From Polyangium fumosum (GTDB lineage Bacteria; Myxococcota_A; Polyangia; Polyangiales; Polyangiaceae), in the NCBI RefSeq assembly GCF_005144585.1, contig NZ_SSMQ01000006.1, positions 62,001-126,000 on the forward strand: DNA of 64,000 nt, read 5' to 3'. Positions 8,222-16,450 of this stretch are shown piece by piece (the stretch's first letter is position 1; each line of letters begins with the position of its first letter). The translations under genes and the position numbers were made by a program. Under the pieces are notes generated by a model. It saw nothing but the letters and a program-made list of their open reading frames with translations, had not been told where the DNA came from and did not search any database.

Positions 8222-8407
8222 CGATTCCGCACGCGGAGCAAGCCGAACATCCCCTCCGGCGAGACGGACGCCCGCGTCGAGCCGTCTCCCTCTTTGCCCC
8301 AACCCGGGAAAACCCTGCGCGACGCGCGCCTCGGACCGCGCACGCCCCGTCGTTTCCTCTTCCAATCCGGACGGATGCGTGCGACAGGGGCTACGGGTGG
8401 CAGTTCT

Positions 8408-9286
8408 ATGAGTGGTTCTGAAGAGATGGTTGACGCGGCCGGAGGACCTGGAGGGGGATCGGAAGAGGACCGCGCGCTGGTGCGGACGCTCGAAGAGAAG
8501 GTGCGGGCGCTCGAGGCGGAGCTGCGTTTTTTCCGCACGCTCGCCGACGAGCTGCCGCTCAGCCTTTACCACAAGGACCGTGAAGGGCGTTGCGTATGGG
8601 CCAACGCGGCCCTGCTCGCGAGCGTCGGATCCGGGCTCGACGAGGCGCTCGGCAAGACGGTATTCGATTATTACCCGCGCGCGCTCGCGGAGAAATACGA
8701 CGCCGACGACCGGCGTGTGGTCGAAACGGGCGTGACCCTCAAGGACGTCGAGGAGCACAAGGCGCCTACCTCCGAGGGATCGCGTTATGTGGAGGTCAAA
8801 AAGGTCGCCGTGCGGGACGCGGAGGGCGCGGTCACCGGCTCGATGGGCATCTACTGGGACGTCACCGGCGTGCGCCGCGCCGAACGCCTGGAGGAGGAAC
8901 GACAAGCCCAAGCCGCGACATTACGCGAGCTCGGCGCGCCGCTCCTCCCGCTCGCCGAGCGGGTCCTCGCGATGCCCCTCATCGGCCGCATCGACGGAGC
9001 CCGCGCCGCACAAGCGCTCGATTCGTTGCTCCATGGCGTCTCCGAGCGCCAGGCCGCCGTGGTGCTGCTCGACGTGACGGGTGTCACCGCCATCGACGAC
9101 GACGTGGTGCGCCTGCTCGTCGACGCCGCCGGGGCCGTGCGGCTGCTCGGCGCGCGTGTGGTGCTCACCGGCGTGAAAGCGGCGATGGCGCAGGCCATGA
9201 TCGAAATGGATGCCCGCCTGGAAGGAATCGTGACGCTGTCGACGATGCAGGCAGGTGTCGCGTGGGCGCTCGCGCGGCGCGGATGA
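8408..9286 (+). CDS. PAS-STAS domain protein (RsbR/stressosome-like)
   Basis: A 292-residue soluble protein. A coiled segment (about 15-45) leads to a PAS domain (about 45-165; LYHKDREGRCVWAN, GSMGIYWDVT), then a linker helix and a C-terminal STAS domain (about 180-290; VVLLDVTGVTAID and [13 protein letters not shown]). Single-polypeptide PAS-STAS proteins of this sort are common in Sorangium-type myxobacteria and resemble RsbR sensors of stressosomes. The residue where RsbS Ser59 or RsbR Thr205 is phosphorylated is aspartate here (codon 9098-9100), so it may mimic the phosphorylated state. An in-frame ATG at 8375 lacks a ribosome-binding site. No haem or flavin ligand is evident. Confidence 0.82.
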   Translation: MSGSEEMVDAAGGPGGGSEEDRALVRTLEEKVRALEAELRFFRTLADELPLSLYHKDREGRCVWANAALLASVGSGLDEALGKTVFDYYPRALAEKYDADDRRVVETGVTLKDVEEHKAPTSEGSRYVEVKKVAVRDAEGAVTGSMGIYWDVTGVRRAERLEEERQAQAATLRELGAPLLPLAERVLAMPLIGRIDGARAAQALDSLLHGVSERQAAVVLLDVTGVTAIDDDVVRLLVDAAGAVRLLGARVVLTGVKAAMAQAMIEMDARLEGIVTLSTMQAGVAWALARRG

Positions 9287-9319
9287 GGTTGGCCGGCGAT
9301 CTCCGCCGGCCGAGCCGCG

Positions 9320-11668
9320 TCACGGCACGACGGTCAGCGCCGGCAGTTGGGTGACCTCGAAGGAGAGCCCCGCGCCCGAGCCTGCGCCGTTCAGATCACA
9401 ATAGGTCCACCGCGTCCCGTCGAGGGTCATGCGGTAGGCATACCGGTACGCGCCTGGAAGGGCGGGCGCGAGGAACGAGCCCTTGTATTCGTCGTCGTTC
9501 CCCATCTGCGCATTGTAGGTGGCCGGGAAGAACTGCCAGCCGCTCTGCGTGGTGGGGTTGATGTTGGCCGGGCCGAAGCCCACCTCGACCTTCAACGTCA
9601 CGCTCGCGTCGGCGGCCTCGGTCACGCCCGCCTCGTATGCCCGACCGTAGATCACGGGCGTCATCGCCGATGCGGAGACCGTCAACGAGACCGGGCTCTG
9701 TACGTTGCAGAAATCGAGCTCGTACGGCTGGTCCGATTCATTGCCCGTGATGTCGCCCGCGCAGGCGCAGGCGCTCGCCATGGTCGCCGAATTTCGCGGC
9801 GCGACCGAGGCCGTCGCGAAGTCGGCCTTGTTGTCGCCGGTGTCGGTGCACGCGGCGGCGAGGCGCTGGGTCGACTGCGCGGCGCTCGACGCCCCCGGCG
9901 CCACGCCGCTCCCTTTGAAGCAGGTCGCCGTGGTCCCATACCCCACGAAATCCAGGATCTTCGCGCCGCTGGGGCAGCCGCCGCTGAGCGCGGCGGTGGC
10001 GTTGACGAGGGCAATCTTGCCCGCCGAGGCGCTCATGTTCGTGGTGCCCGTCGCGTCGGACGCCGGCAAGGCCATGCCGCTCGACCCGCCGGCCTGCTGC
10101 ACCAGGAAATAACCGCCCGGCGCGAGGGTGCCGCTCAGGTTCGTCACGAGCCACGTCGTCCCTGTCGCGCTCGCATATTGCACCGACCAACCGGCGAGGT
10201 TCACCGCGGTGCCGCCGCGGTTGTGCAGCTCGATGAAATCATTCTTGTACGTGGCGCCGGAGTTGCCGCCGCCGCCATAGATCTGGCTTATCACCACCGA
10301 ACTCGCGCAGGGAGCGGAGGTCGGCGGCGTGGCGGTGCCGAAGCCGACGCTCGAGGTATACGCCATCGCGAGCGCCGTTCCGTCGGTCCCCTTGGCCGTC
10401 GCGGCGACACGAACGCGGTAGGTCGTGCCATAGGAGAGCGCCGGAGACGGGGTCCACGTGGCCACGGCGCCATTGCCGGACATCACGGGCAGCGCCGCGG
10501 CGAAGCCGAGGCAGGTGGCGAATCCATCGGTCGAGACCTGGACCGCGCCGGTGCAGGGTCCGACCGTGGTCTGCGCGGCGAGCGTGGCCGGATCCATGGC
10601 CCCGCTGAACGTGACCGCCACCGTGGAGGTCACCGGCGCGCCGGTCGTCGCGTCGGCGGGCGACGTTGCCACCACGGCGGGCGGCTGGCAGAGGCCGGCG
10701 GTGCAGAGGCCGCTGTGGCAATCGGCCGGCACGAGGCAGCTCTCGCCCACCCCGCAGGGCGGACACCCGGCGCCGCCGCAATCGACGTCCGTCTCGGACC
10801 CGTTCTCGACGCCGTCGGCGCAGCTCGCGGCCTTGCAGACCCCGGCCGCGCAAACGCCGCTCGGGCATTGCGCGCCGGCATTGCACTGGACGCACAGGCC
10901 AGCGCCGTTGCAGACCTTGCCGCCGCTCTGGTTGCACGCCGCGTCGAGGGCGAGCGGCGGGTTGGAAGGCGCGCCGGCGGCGCAGACGTCGGCCGTGCAT
11001 GCATTCCCGTCGACGGGCACGTCGCTGTCGTCGACCTCGGGCGAGGTGCCGCCGGAGCCGTCGCAGACCGTCTGCGTGCAATCGCCGGGCATCTGCGAGG
11101 GAAGGGGCGTCCCCGCGGCCGCATTGTCGACGCCGCACACCCCCATCACGCAGGTGCGGGACTGGCACGTGGTGTCCGACCCCGGGCAATCGGCCGCGGT
11201 GAGGCACTCGACGCAAGCGCCGTTGCCATCGCAGATCGATCCGGCGTCGCCGCAGGCCGTACCCGTCGCGACGGGCGGGTTCGAGCCGATGCCGCTGGTG
11301 CAGACGTCACTCGTACACGGGTTGCCGTCGACCGGCACATCGCTGTTCTCGGCGACCGGGATCACCTCCCCTGCCCCGTCGCATTGCTGGACCACGCAAT
11401 CGCCCGCCTTCTGCTCGGGCGTGGGCGCGCCGGCCGGTACGGGCGCGGCTGCGCACGCGCCGTCCTCGCAGATCGCCGTCTCGCACGGGTTCGCCGGGGG
11501 CGAGCAATCGTCGGCCTTCCGGCAGGACGCGCTGCCGCCCTGGCCGCCTTGGCCCGCTCCCCCGTCGCCGTCGGGAGGCGAACCCTCCGCGCACGCGCTG
11601 CCGAAGGCGGCGAGCGCTCCCAAGACCATCGCCCTGACAATCCTCTTCTTCATACCCTCGTCTTTCAT
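9320..11668 (-). CDS. Cell-surface lipoprotein with Cys-rich repeats, Big_5-like and lamin-tail domains
   Basis: A 782-residue predicted lipoprotein. The signal ends FGSAC (lipid Cys about 26), followed by the GGAGQGGQGG linker common in myxobacterial lipoproteins. Residues about 40-350 hold cysteine-rich repeats (CDGAGEVIP, CTSDVC, CVECLTAADC types). A Big_5-like strand set (SPADATTGAPV, VTFSGAMDP) comes next, then a lamin-tail domain (VVISQIYGGGGNSGATYKND, FIELHNRGG, NLAGWSVQY) and a C-terminal beta domain. A role in surface display or adhesion is likely but unproven. Start: ATG 11668 behind GAAGG places the signal peptide first. A strong AGGAGG before an in-frame ATG at 11794 would add 42 residues ahead of it. 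Confidence 0.8.
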   Translation of the reverse strand: MKDEGMKKRIVRAMVLGALAAFGSACAEGSPPDGDGGAGQGGQGGSASCRKADDCSPPANPCETAICEDGACAAAPVPAGAPTPEQKAGDCVVQQCDGAGEVIPVAENSDVPVDGNPCTSDVCTSGIGSNPPVATGTACGDAGSICDGNGACVECLTAADCPGSDTTCQSRTCVMGVCGVDNAAAGTPLPSQMPGDCTQTVCDGSGGTSPEVDDSDVPVDGNACTADVCAAGAPSNPPLALDAACNQSGGKVCNGAGLCVQCNAGAQCPSGVCAAGVCKAASCADGVENGSETDVDCGGAGCPPCGVGESCLVPADCHSGLCTAGLCQPPAVVATSPADATTGAPVTSTVAVTFSGAMDPATLAAQTTVGPCTGAVQVSTDGFATCLGFAAALPVMSGNGAVATWTPSPALSYGTTYRVRVAATAKGTDGTALAMAYTSSVGFGTATPPTSAPCASSVVISQIYGGGGNSGATYKNDFIELHNRGGTAVNLAGWSVQYASATGTTWLVTNLSGTLAPGGYFLVQQAGGSSGMALPASDATGTTNMSASAGKIALVNATAALSGGCPSGAKILDFVGYGTTATCFKGSGVAPGASSAAQSTQRLAAACTDTGDNKADFATASVAPRNSATMASACACAGDITGNESDQPYELDFCNVQSPVSLTVSASAMTPVIYGRAYEAGVTEAADASVTLKVEVGFGPANINPTTQSGWQFFPATYNAQMGNDDEYKGSFLAPALPGAYRYAYRMTLDGTRWTYCDLNGAGSGAGLSFEVTQLPALTVVP

Positions 11669-11818
11669 GGAACCTTCGCGTCGACCTCGATCGCTCGCCC
11701 GGGTGGCAGCGACTCCCATCGCAACGAATCGCCGACGAGCGTCGAGATCCGGTGCTGGCGCCGCCGCGATCGAAACGACAAGAAGATCTCGCATGAGCAT
11801 ACCTCCTGGGGCAGGAAT

Positions 11819-12298
11819 TCATCCGGATGTCGAGCCGACCGCGCCCGGACGCCGGCCGGCGTTGAGCACGACCGTGCGCAGGTCGTCGACATCAAAAGGT
11901 TTGTCGAACACCGCGAAGGCACCCGCGGCCCGCGCGCGCGCGTGCGTCGCCGCGTCGCCGAACGCCGTCGTCAGCACGAAAGGCGTGCGCCACCCGACCT
12001 CGCGCAAGGATGCGAGCACGTCGAGCCCGCTCTTGCCGGGCATGCGGATATCCGAGACGATCACGTCGGGCGGGCTCTCGTCGGGCGCGCCCTGCGCGAC
12101 CGCGCGCAAAAAATCGAGGAGCTGCGTCCCATTCTCGATCTCGATCACCGTATGCCCGTCCTTGCGCAGGGCCTGCGCGAGGAAGAAGCGCACCTCCAGG
12201 TCGTCCTCGGCGAGGACCACGCGCAAGGGCTCTCGACGTCGCGGATCGTCTCCGCCAGCCGCGAGGTCCCACGCCGCGCTCGATGTACGTCGCGCCAT
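11819..12298 (-). CDS. Single-domain response regulator (receiver protein)
   Basis: A 159-residue CheY-like receiver. After a short unstructured N-terminus come VVLAEDD (acidic pocket), VSDIRMPGKSG (phosphoacceptor Asp), a TTA switch threonine and FDKPFD with the conserved Lys. There is no output domain, so it should act by protein contact or phosphorelay. The ATG at 12298 is preferred to a TTG at 12316, although neither has a strong ribosome-binding site. It lies between the NtrC-type regulator upstream and the large lipoprotein gene, whose upstream Shine-Dalgarno begins within 30 bases of this stop. Confidence 0.87.
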   Translation of the reverse strand: MARRTSSAAWDLAAGGDDPRRREPLRVVLAEDDLEVRFFLAQALRKDGHTVIEIENGTQLLDFLRAVAQGAPDESPPDVIVSDIRMPGKSGLDVLASLREVGWRTPFVLTTAFGDAATHARARAAGAFAVFDKPFDVDDLRTVVLNAGRRPGAVGSTSG

Positions 12299-12424
12299 TG
12301 CGCCCGGGAATTGCAAGGGGCGCGCCAGGCGGATCCGCGCCGAAATCGACCGGGATCGGGGGCCGACCGCGCGCCCACGTGCGCCGTGTTTCGCGGCGCT
12401 GTTGCATTCTGCGACGGAGGCGCC

Positions 12425-13798
12425 TCAGTCGCTCGTGCCGTACCGCGCCAGCTTGCGGTACAACGTGGCGCGATCGAGCTTCAGGAGCTCCGCCGCCCGC
12501 GTCTTGTTGCCGCGCACCGCTTCGAGGACCCGCAGGATGTACCGGCGCTCCACGTCTTCGAGCGGCAAAAGCTCGGCGGGATCGTCCGTGGCCACCACCA
12601 CGTGCTTGGCCTCGTGGGCGCGGATCTTCTCGGGCAGATCCTCCGCGCCGATCTGCTCGTACGTGGCGAGGGCGACGGCGCGCTCGATGCAATTGGAGAG
12701 CTCCCGGACGTTGCCCGGCCACGCATACCCCATGAGCTTGTCGGCCGCCGCGGGGGACAGCCCCGTGACGGGGCGCCCGGTCGTCGCGGCGAACTTCTCC
12801 ACGAACCGCTGCGCGAGCAGCAAGATGTCCGTGCCGCGCGAGCGCAGCGGCGGCATCTCCACCTGGACGACGTGGATCCGATAATAGAGGTCCTCCCGGA
12901 ATCGGCGCTCCTCCACGGCGGCTTCGAGATCCCGGTTCGTGGCCGACACGATGCGCACGTCCACGGCCACCTCGTCATCGCCGCCGATGGGACGCACGGT
13001 CCGCTCCTGCAGGGCCCGCAGGAGCTTCGGCTGCAGGCCGATCGGCATGTCGCCGATCTCGTCGAGGAAGAGGGTCCCCCCGTGTGCCTTTTGAAAGAGG
13101 CCCGTGCGCGCCGCGCGCGCGTCGGTGAAGGCGCCGCGGACGTGGCCAAAGAGCTCACTTTCGAGCAACGCCTCGGGCATCGCCGCGCAGTTGATCGCGA
13201 CGAACGGCCCGCTGCGCCGCGCGCTGCGCCGATGCAGGGCGCGCGCCGCGAGCTCCTTGCCCGTACCACTCTCGCCCGTGATCAGCACCGAGGTATCGAG
13301 ATCGGCCACCCGATCCAGCAGATCGGTCGCCCGCTTCATCGCCGCGCTCGCCCCGACCATCTCCTCGAACTCGCGCGCCTCCGCCGCCGCGCGCCTGAGC
13401 CGCCTCACCTCGTCGCGCAGCGCCCGGTGCCGCACCGCCCGCTCCACCGCGATGCGCAGCACTTCGAGCTCGAAGGGTTTGGGGAGGAAATCGTACGCGC
13501 CCGCGCGGATGGCCGCGATCGCCGTGTCGAGGCTGCCGAACGCGGTGATCACGATGACGGGCACGTCGGGCCGCGTCCCGACGATCCGCTCGCACAAGGT
13601 GAGGCCGGTCATTCCCTTCATTTGCAGGTCGGCCACGACCACGTCGAAATCCTCGGTCGCGAGCAGGTCGAGCCCCTCCTCGCCGCTCGTCCGGTACGAC
13701 GTGGAAAACCCGCGCTTCTTGAGCCCTGCGTCCAGCAGATCGCAGACGTCGGGCTCGTCGTCGATGATCAGGACACGCCCGGGGATGCTCGGCGGCAC
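12425..13798 (-). CDS. Sigma-54-dependent response regulator, NtrC family
   Basis: A 457-residue bacterial enhancer-binding protein. The receiver (1-120) has LIIDDEP and phosphoacceptor Asp57 (VVVADLQM). The AAA+ core has Walker A GESGTGKE (175-182), the sigma-54 contact loop as GAFTDA (222-227), Walker B LFLDEIGDM and an arginine-finger region. A Fis-type helix-turn-helix (KTRAAELLKLDRATLYRKL) closes it. It should activate sigma-54 promoters when phosphorylated by the histidine kinase encoded just upstream. The start is a GTG at 13798, inside the last codons of the kinase gene, so the two overlap by 31 bases. Targets are unknown. Confidence 0.93.
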   Translation of the reverse strand: MPPSIPGRVLIIDDEPDVCDLLDAGLKKRGFSTSYRTSGEEGLDLLATEDFDVVVADLQMKGMTGLTLCERIVGTRPDVPVIVITAFGSLDTAIAAIRAGAYDFLPKPFELEVLRIAVERAVRHRALRDEVRRLRRAAAEAREFEEMVGASAAMKRATDLLDRVADLDTSVLITGESGTGKELAARALHRRSARRSGPFVAINCAAMPEALLESELFGHVRGAFTDARAARTGLFQKAHGGTLFLDEIGDMPIGLQPKLLRALQERTVRPIGGDDEVAVDVRIVSATNRDLEAAVEERRFREDLYYRIHVVQVEMPPLRSRGTDILLLAQRFVEKFAATTGRPVTGLSPAAADKLMGYAWPGNVRELSNCIERAVALATYEQIGAEDLPEKIRAHEAKHVVVATDDPAELLPLEDVERRYILRVLEAVRGNKTRAAELLKLDRATLYRKLARYGTSD

Positions 13799-15258
13799 AA
13801 GGGCAGGTATACGCGAAACCGGCTGCCTTGGCCCGCCTCGCTGTCGACGCGGATAAACCCCTCGTGCTCCCGCACGATGCCATAGGAGACCGAGAGCCCG
13901 AGCCCGGTCCCCTCGCCCACGTCCTTGGTCGTGAAAAAGGGCTCGAAAATATGGGCCACGACGTCGGGCGGCATCCCCTCGCCCTCGTCGACGACCTCGA
14001 TACAAGCGTACGTGGCCTCGTCCCCGCCGATGTCGCCGGGGGGCGCCGCGCATTCTTCATGGACCTTCACGCAGAGCCGCCCGCCCGCTTTCATGGCCTG
14101 GATGCCGTTGACCACCAGGTTCGTCAGCGCCTGCTGGATCTGCTCGGCGTCGGCGTCCGCCTCGATGGGCGCTTCGCCGGTCTCGATCTCGATCGACACC
14201 GTCCGCTTGTCGGCGAGCGGCTTGAGGAGGGACACGGTGCGCCGCGTGATGGCGCGGAGGTCGAGGCGCGACTTCTCGGCGCCTCGCCGGCGCGCGAAAT
14301 CGAGGAGCTGGCGCACGATGCGGATGATGCGATCGGCTTGCTCGGCGATGGTGCGCGCGTTCCTCTCGACCTCCTCGGGGCTCGTCCCGTCCTCGCAGAG
14401 CATACGCGCGCGGCCCGAAATGACCTGGAGCGGCGCCCCGAGCTCGTGCGCGATGCCCGCGCCGAGCTTGCCCACCGTCGCGAGGCGATCGGCGTGGCGG
14501 AGCTGCTCGAGCGCGCTGATCCGCGCGTCCGTCTCCCGCGCCGCGCGCGCGTTGGCCTCCGCGAGGCGGTCGCACATGAGGTTCATCTCGTGCGCGAGCT
14601 GGCCAATCTCGTCGCGCTGGGAGAGCGCGAGGCGCGCGGAGAGGTCACCCGCGCCGACGCGGCGCGCCTGCGCGATGAGGCTCTGCATCGGCCGGCCGAC
14701 GAACCATACGCCGAGCCCCGTGGCGATGAGCCCGCACACGAGCGCGACCGCGAGGTTCGCGAGGAACGTGTTGAACAGCGCCGTCCGCACGTATTGCTTC
14801 TCGCCCGCGAGCGACTCCGCGAGCTCGATGGCGCCGAGGGATCCTCCACCCTCCGCGACCACGGGCACGAACGTGACGAGGTGCTCCTCGTGCACGTCGT
14901 CGAGGCGCGGGAGCCTGAGCACGACCTCCTCGCCCCGCGCGACGGGGTCGAGCTCGGCACGGGGCGCGGCGGGGGCGTCGGCGCTGTCCGCGGGCACGTC
15001 GAGCGAGACCCAGCGAATGCGGACATGGTTCTCGCGCTGGTTGGCGAGCTGCACGACGGCCCGAGCGCGCTCGCGCCCGTCGGCGTGAACCATCTCGGCG
15101 ACGGCCGCGGCGAGGACACGGCCATAGACGTGCGAGTCGTGGCGAATGTCCGTCTCGAAGAGCGCGACGAGCCGCCGCACGCGGGTGTAGGCGTGCACGG
15201 CGACGACCGCGAAGACGCCCAGGATGAGGGCGATGGCGAGCTTGCGGGCGAGCTTCAC
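13768..15258 (-). CDS. Membrane sensor histidine kinase (NtrB-like partner)
   Basis: A 496-residue two-transmembrane histidine kinase. TM1 is about 6-25, a periplasmic domain of roughly 135 residues follows, TM2 is about 164-187, then HAMP (188-240). The DHp helix carries the phosphoacceptor His271 in GAGIAHELGAPLQ. The ATPase domain shows N-box NLVVNGIQAM, VVDEGEGM (G1), FEPFFTTK (F-box) and GTGLGLSVSYGIV (G2). The GTG start at 15258 puts a basic MKLARKLA ahead of TM1. It is the cognate kinase of the overlapping NtrC-type regulator. The periplasmic domain gives no clue to its signal. Confidence 0.93.
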   Translation of the reverse strand: MKLARKLAIALILGVFAVVAVHAYTRVRRLVALFETDIRHDSHVYGRVLAAAVAEMVHADGRERARAVVQLANQRENHVRIRWVSLDVPADSADAPAAPRAELDPVARGEEVVLRLPRLDDVHEEHLVTFVPVVAEGGGSLGAIELAESLAGEKQYVRTALFNTFLANLAVALVCGLIATGLGVWFVGRPMQSLIAQARRVGAGDLSARLALSQRDEIGQLAHEMNLMCDRLAEANARAARETDARISALEQLRHADRLATVGKLGAGIAHELGAPLQVISGRARMLCEDGTSPEEVERNARTIAEQADRIIRIVRQLLDFARRRGAEKSRLDLRAITRRTVSLLKPLADKRTVSIEIETGEAPIEADADAEQIQQALTNLVVNGIQAMKAGGRLCVKVHEECAAPPGDIGGDEATYACIEVVDEGEGMPPDVVAHIFEPFFTTKDVGEGTGLGLSVSYGIVREHEGFIRVDSEAGQGSRFRVYLPLCRRASPGVS

Positions 15259-15300
15259 CGCGGGATCGTACCATGGCGTGGCCCCGCGCCCGCGTCCCTC

Positions 15301-15990
15301 TCACCGCCCCGCGATCCAGCCGTCGAACGTCCCCTCCCCGCCCGCGCTCCCTGCGTCGACCTTGATCCACAGATTGAGGAACGCCGTCCCCGCCGTCCTT
15401 TCGGGGTATTTCCGGTACGTCGCCGGCACCCGCGCCCCGAGCCCGTGGAACGTCACGATCCGCGTGCCCACCGGCAAAACGTCGAGCGCCGCCTCCACCC
15501 GCGCCGTGTCCTCGCGAAAGCGCGCCTCGGTCAGCGGAATCGCGTCGTCGAGCCGCCTCGCCTCGGGGAAGATGTTTTCCTCGAAGGGGTTGCAGAAATA
15601 GTACGCCCGATACGCATCCCAATCGATATCGGCGAGCGTGCCCGGCCGCACCTCGGCGCGGCCTGCGAGCCCGAGCGCGTCGATCACCTCCCTCGCGGTC
15701 TCGACGAGGGCCGCGCGGTGCTCGATTCCATGGAACACCGCGTCGGTCGTGAGCGCGCCCGCAATGCAGAGCTTGCCCACGCCCGCGCCGACGTCGAGCA
15801 CGGGGCCGCCTGCCTCGGCGAGGAGGCGGCTCACCTTGCGCGCGACGACGAGGGGGGTCCAGAAGCGCGACGAGACGCGCCGGATGGGCTCGGGGAAGAG
15901 CTGATCGAAGGCGCGATCGGAGACGGGGTGCCCCGCGCGGACATCGCCTACCATCTTGTGGAGATCGGCGTCGAGTCGGGGGCGCGTCAT
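15301..15990 (-). CDS. Class I SAM-dependent methyltransferase
   Basis: A 229-residue Rossmann methyltransferase. Motif I is VLDVGAGVGKLCIAG; an acidic residue after the second strand (HGIEHR) should bind the SAM ribose, and YYFCNPFEENIF is a motif IV-like NPF loop. Substrate is not evident: the NPF loop could suit a polar amine or guanidine group, but that is speculation. The ATG at 15990 is preferred to longer upstream frames, which overlap the next gene. It lies seven bases downstream of the NlpC/P60-like gene and just upstream of the histidine kinase on the same strand. Confidence 0.8.
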   Translation of the reverse strand: MTRPRLDADLHKMVGDVRAGHPVSDRAFDQLFPEPIRRVSSRFWTPLVVARKVSRLLAEAGGPVLDVGAGVGKLCIAGALTTDAVFHGIEHRAALVETAREVIDALGLAGRAEVRPGTLADIDWDAYRAYYFCNPFEENIFPEARRLDDAIPLTEARFREDTARVEAALDVLPVGTRIVTFHGLGARVPATYRKYPERTAGTAFLNLWIKVDAGSAGGEGTFDGWIAGR

Positions 15991-15997
15991 GCGAGGG

Positions 15998-16369
15998 TCA
16001 GAAGCCGGTATACCGCAGGAACGCGTCCGGCTTCTTGCCGCCGTACGAGCCGTTCCAGTAGCCCTTCTTGTAGTTCGCCTCGGCCACACCCGTCGAGGTC
16101 TGCGAGCCGATGAACGTGCCCTGATCCGGGTCGAGCACGATACCGATGTGCCCCGGCCAGTGGACGAGATCACCGGCCTGGGGCTCGGTCACCTTCTGGA
16201 AGTAGGGCGAACTGCCGAAGTCGTTCGCCAGCATGTAAGGGAACTTCGGGTTCACCGAAGCCCGCAGCACCGCGACGACGAACTGGTTGCACTTCATCTC
16301 GGAGTAGGAAATCTCCCGGCCTTGCATCTGCTCGTAGTTCCGGGCCACCTGCGCAATGTCGTATCCCAT
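15998..16369 (-). CDS. Small NlpC/P60-like (CHAP-like) amidase without signal peptide
   Basis: A 123-residue single-domain protein. KCNQFV with Cys27 resembles the nucleophile helix, and AGDLVHWPGHIGIV with His74 resembles the PGDLVxWxGHVGIV strand of NlpC/P60 cysteine peptidases; a polar residue near IGSQ may be the third catalytic position. There is no signal peptide, membrane segment or wall-binding domain. A GGGAGGA ribosome-binding site precedes the ATG at 16369. It could be a type VI-type amidase effector, a prophage remnant or a cytosolic hydrolase. No candidate immunity gene adjoins it: the neighbours are a methyltransferase and a glycosyltransferase. Confidence 0.7.
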   Translation of the reverse strand: MGYDIAQVARNYEQMQGREISYSEMKCNQFVVAVLRASVNPKFPYMLANDFGSSPYFQKVTEPQAGDLVHWPGHIGIVLDPDQGTFIGSQTSTGVAEANYKKGYWNGSYGGKKPDAFLRYTGF

Positions 16370-16450
16370 GGAAGAGTCCTCCCGCTTCGCGAAGAATGGC
16401 GGGAGTTTACACGCGCCTCGCCGAGATGAAAACCCCCTTTTGGTGAATTC

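Noticed and set aside
9347-13885. A 1512-codon open frame on the plus strand and many similar long frames
   Set aside because: It runs antisense to the lipoprotein, receiver and NtrC genes, has Arg/Gly/His-rich composition and no motifs. It is a by-product of high GC.
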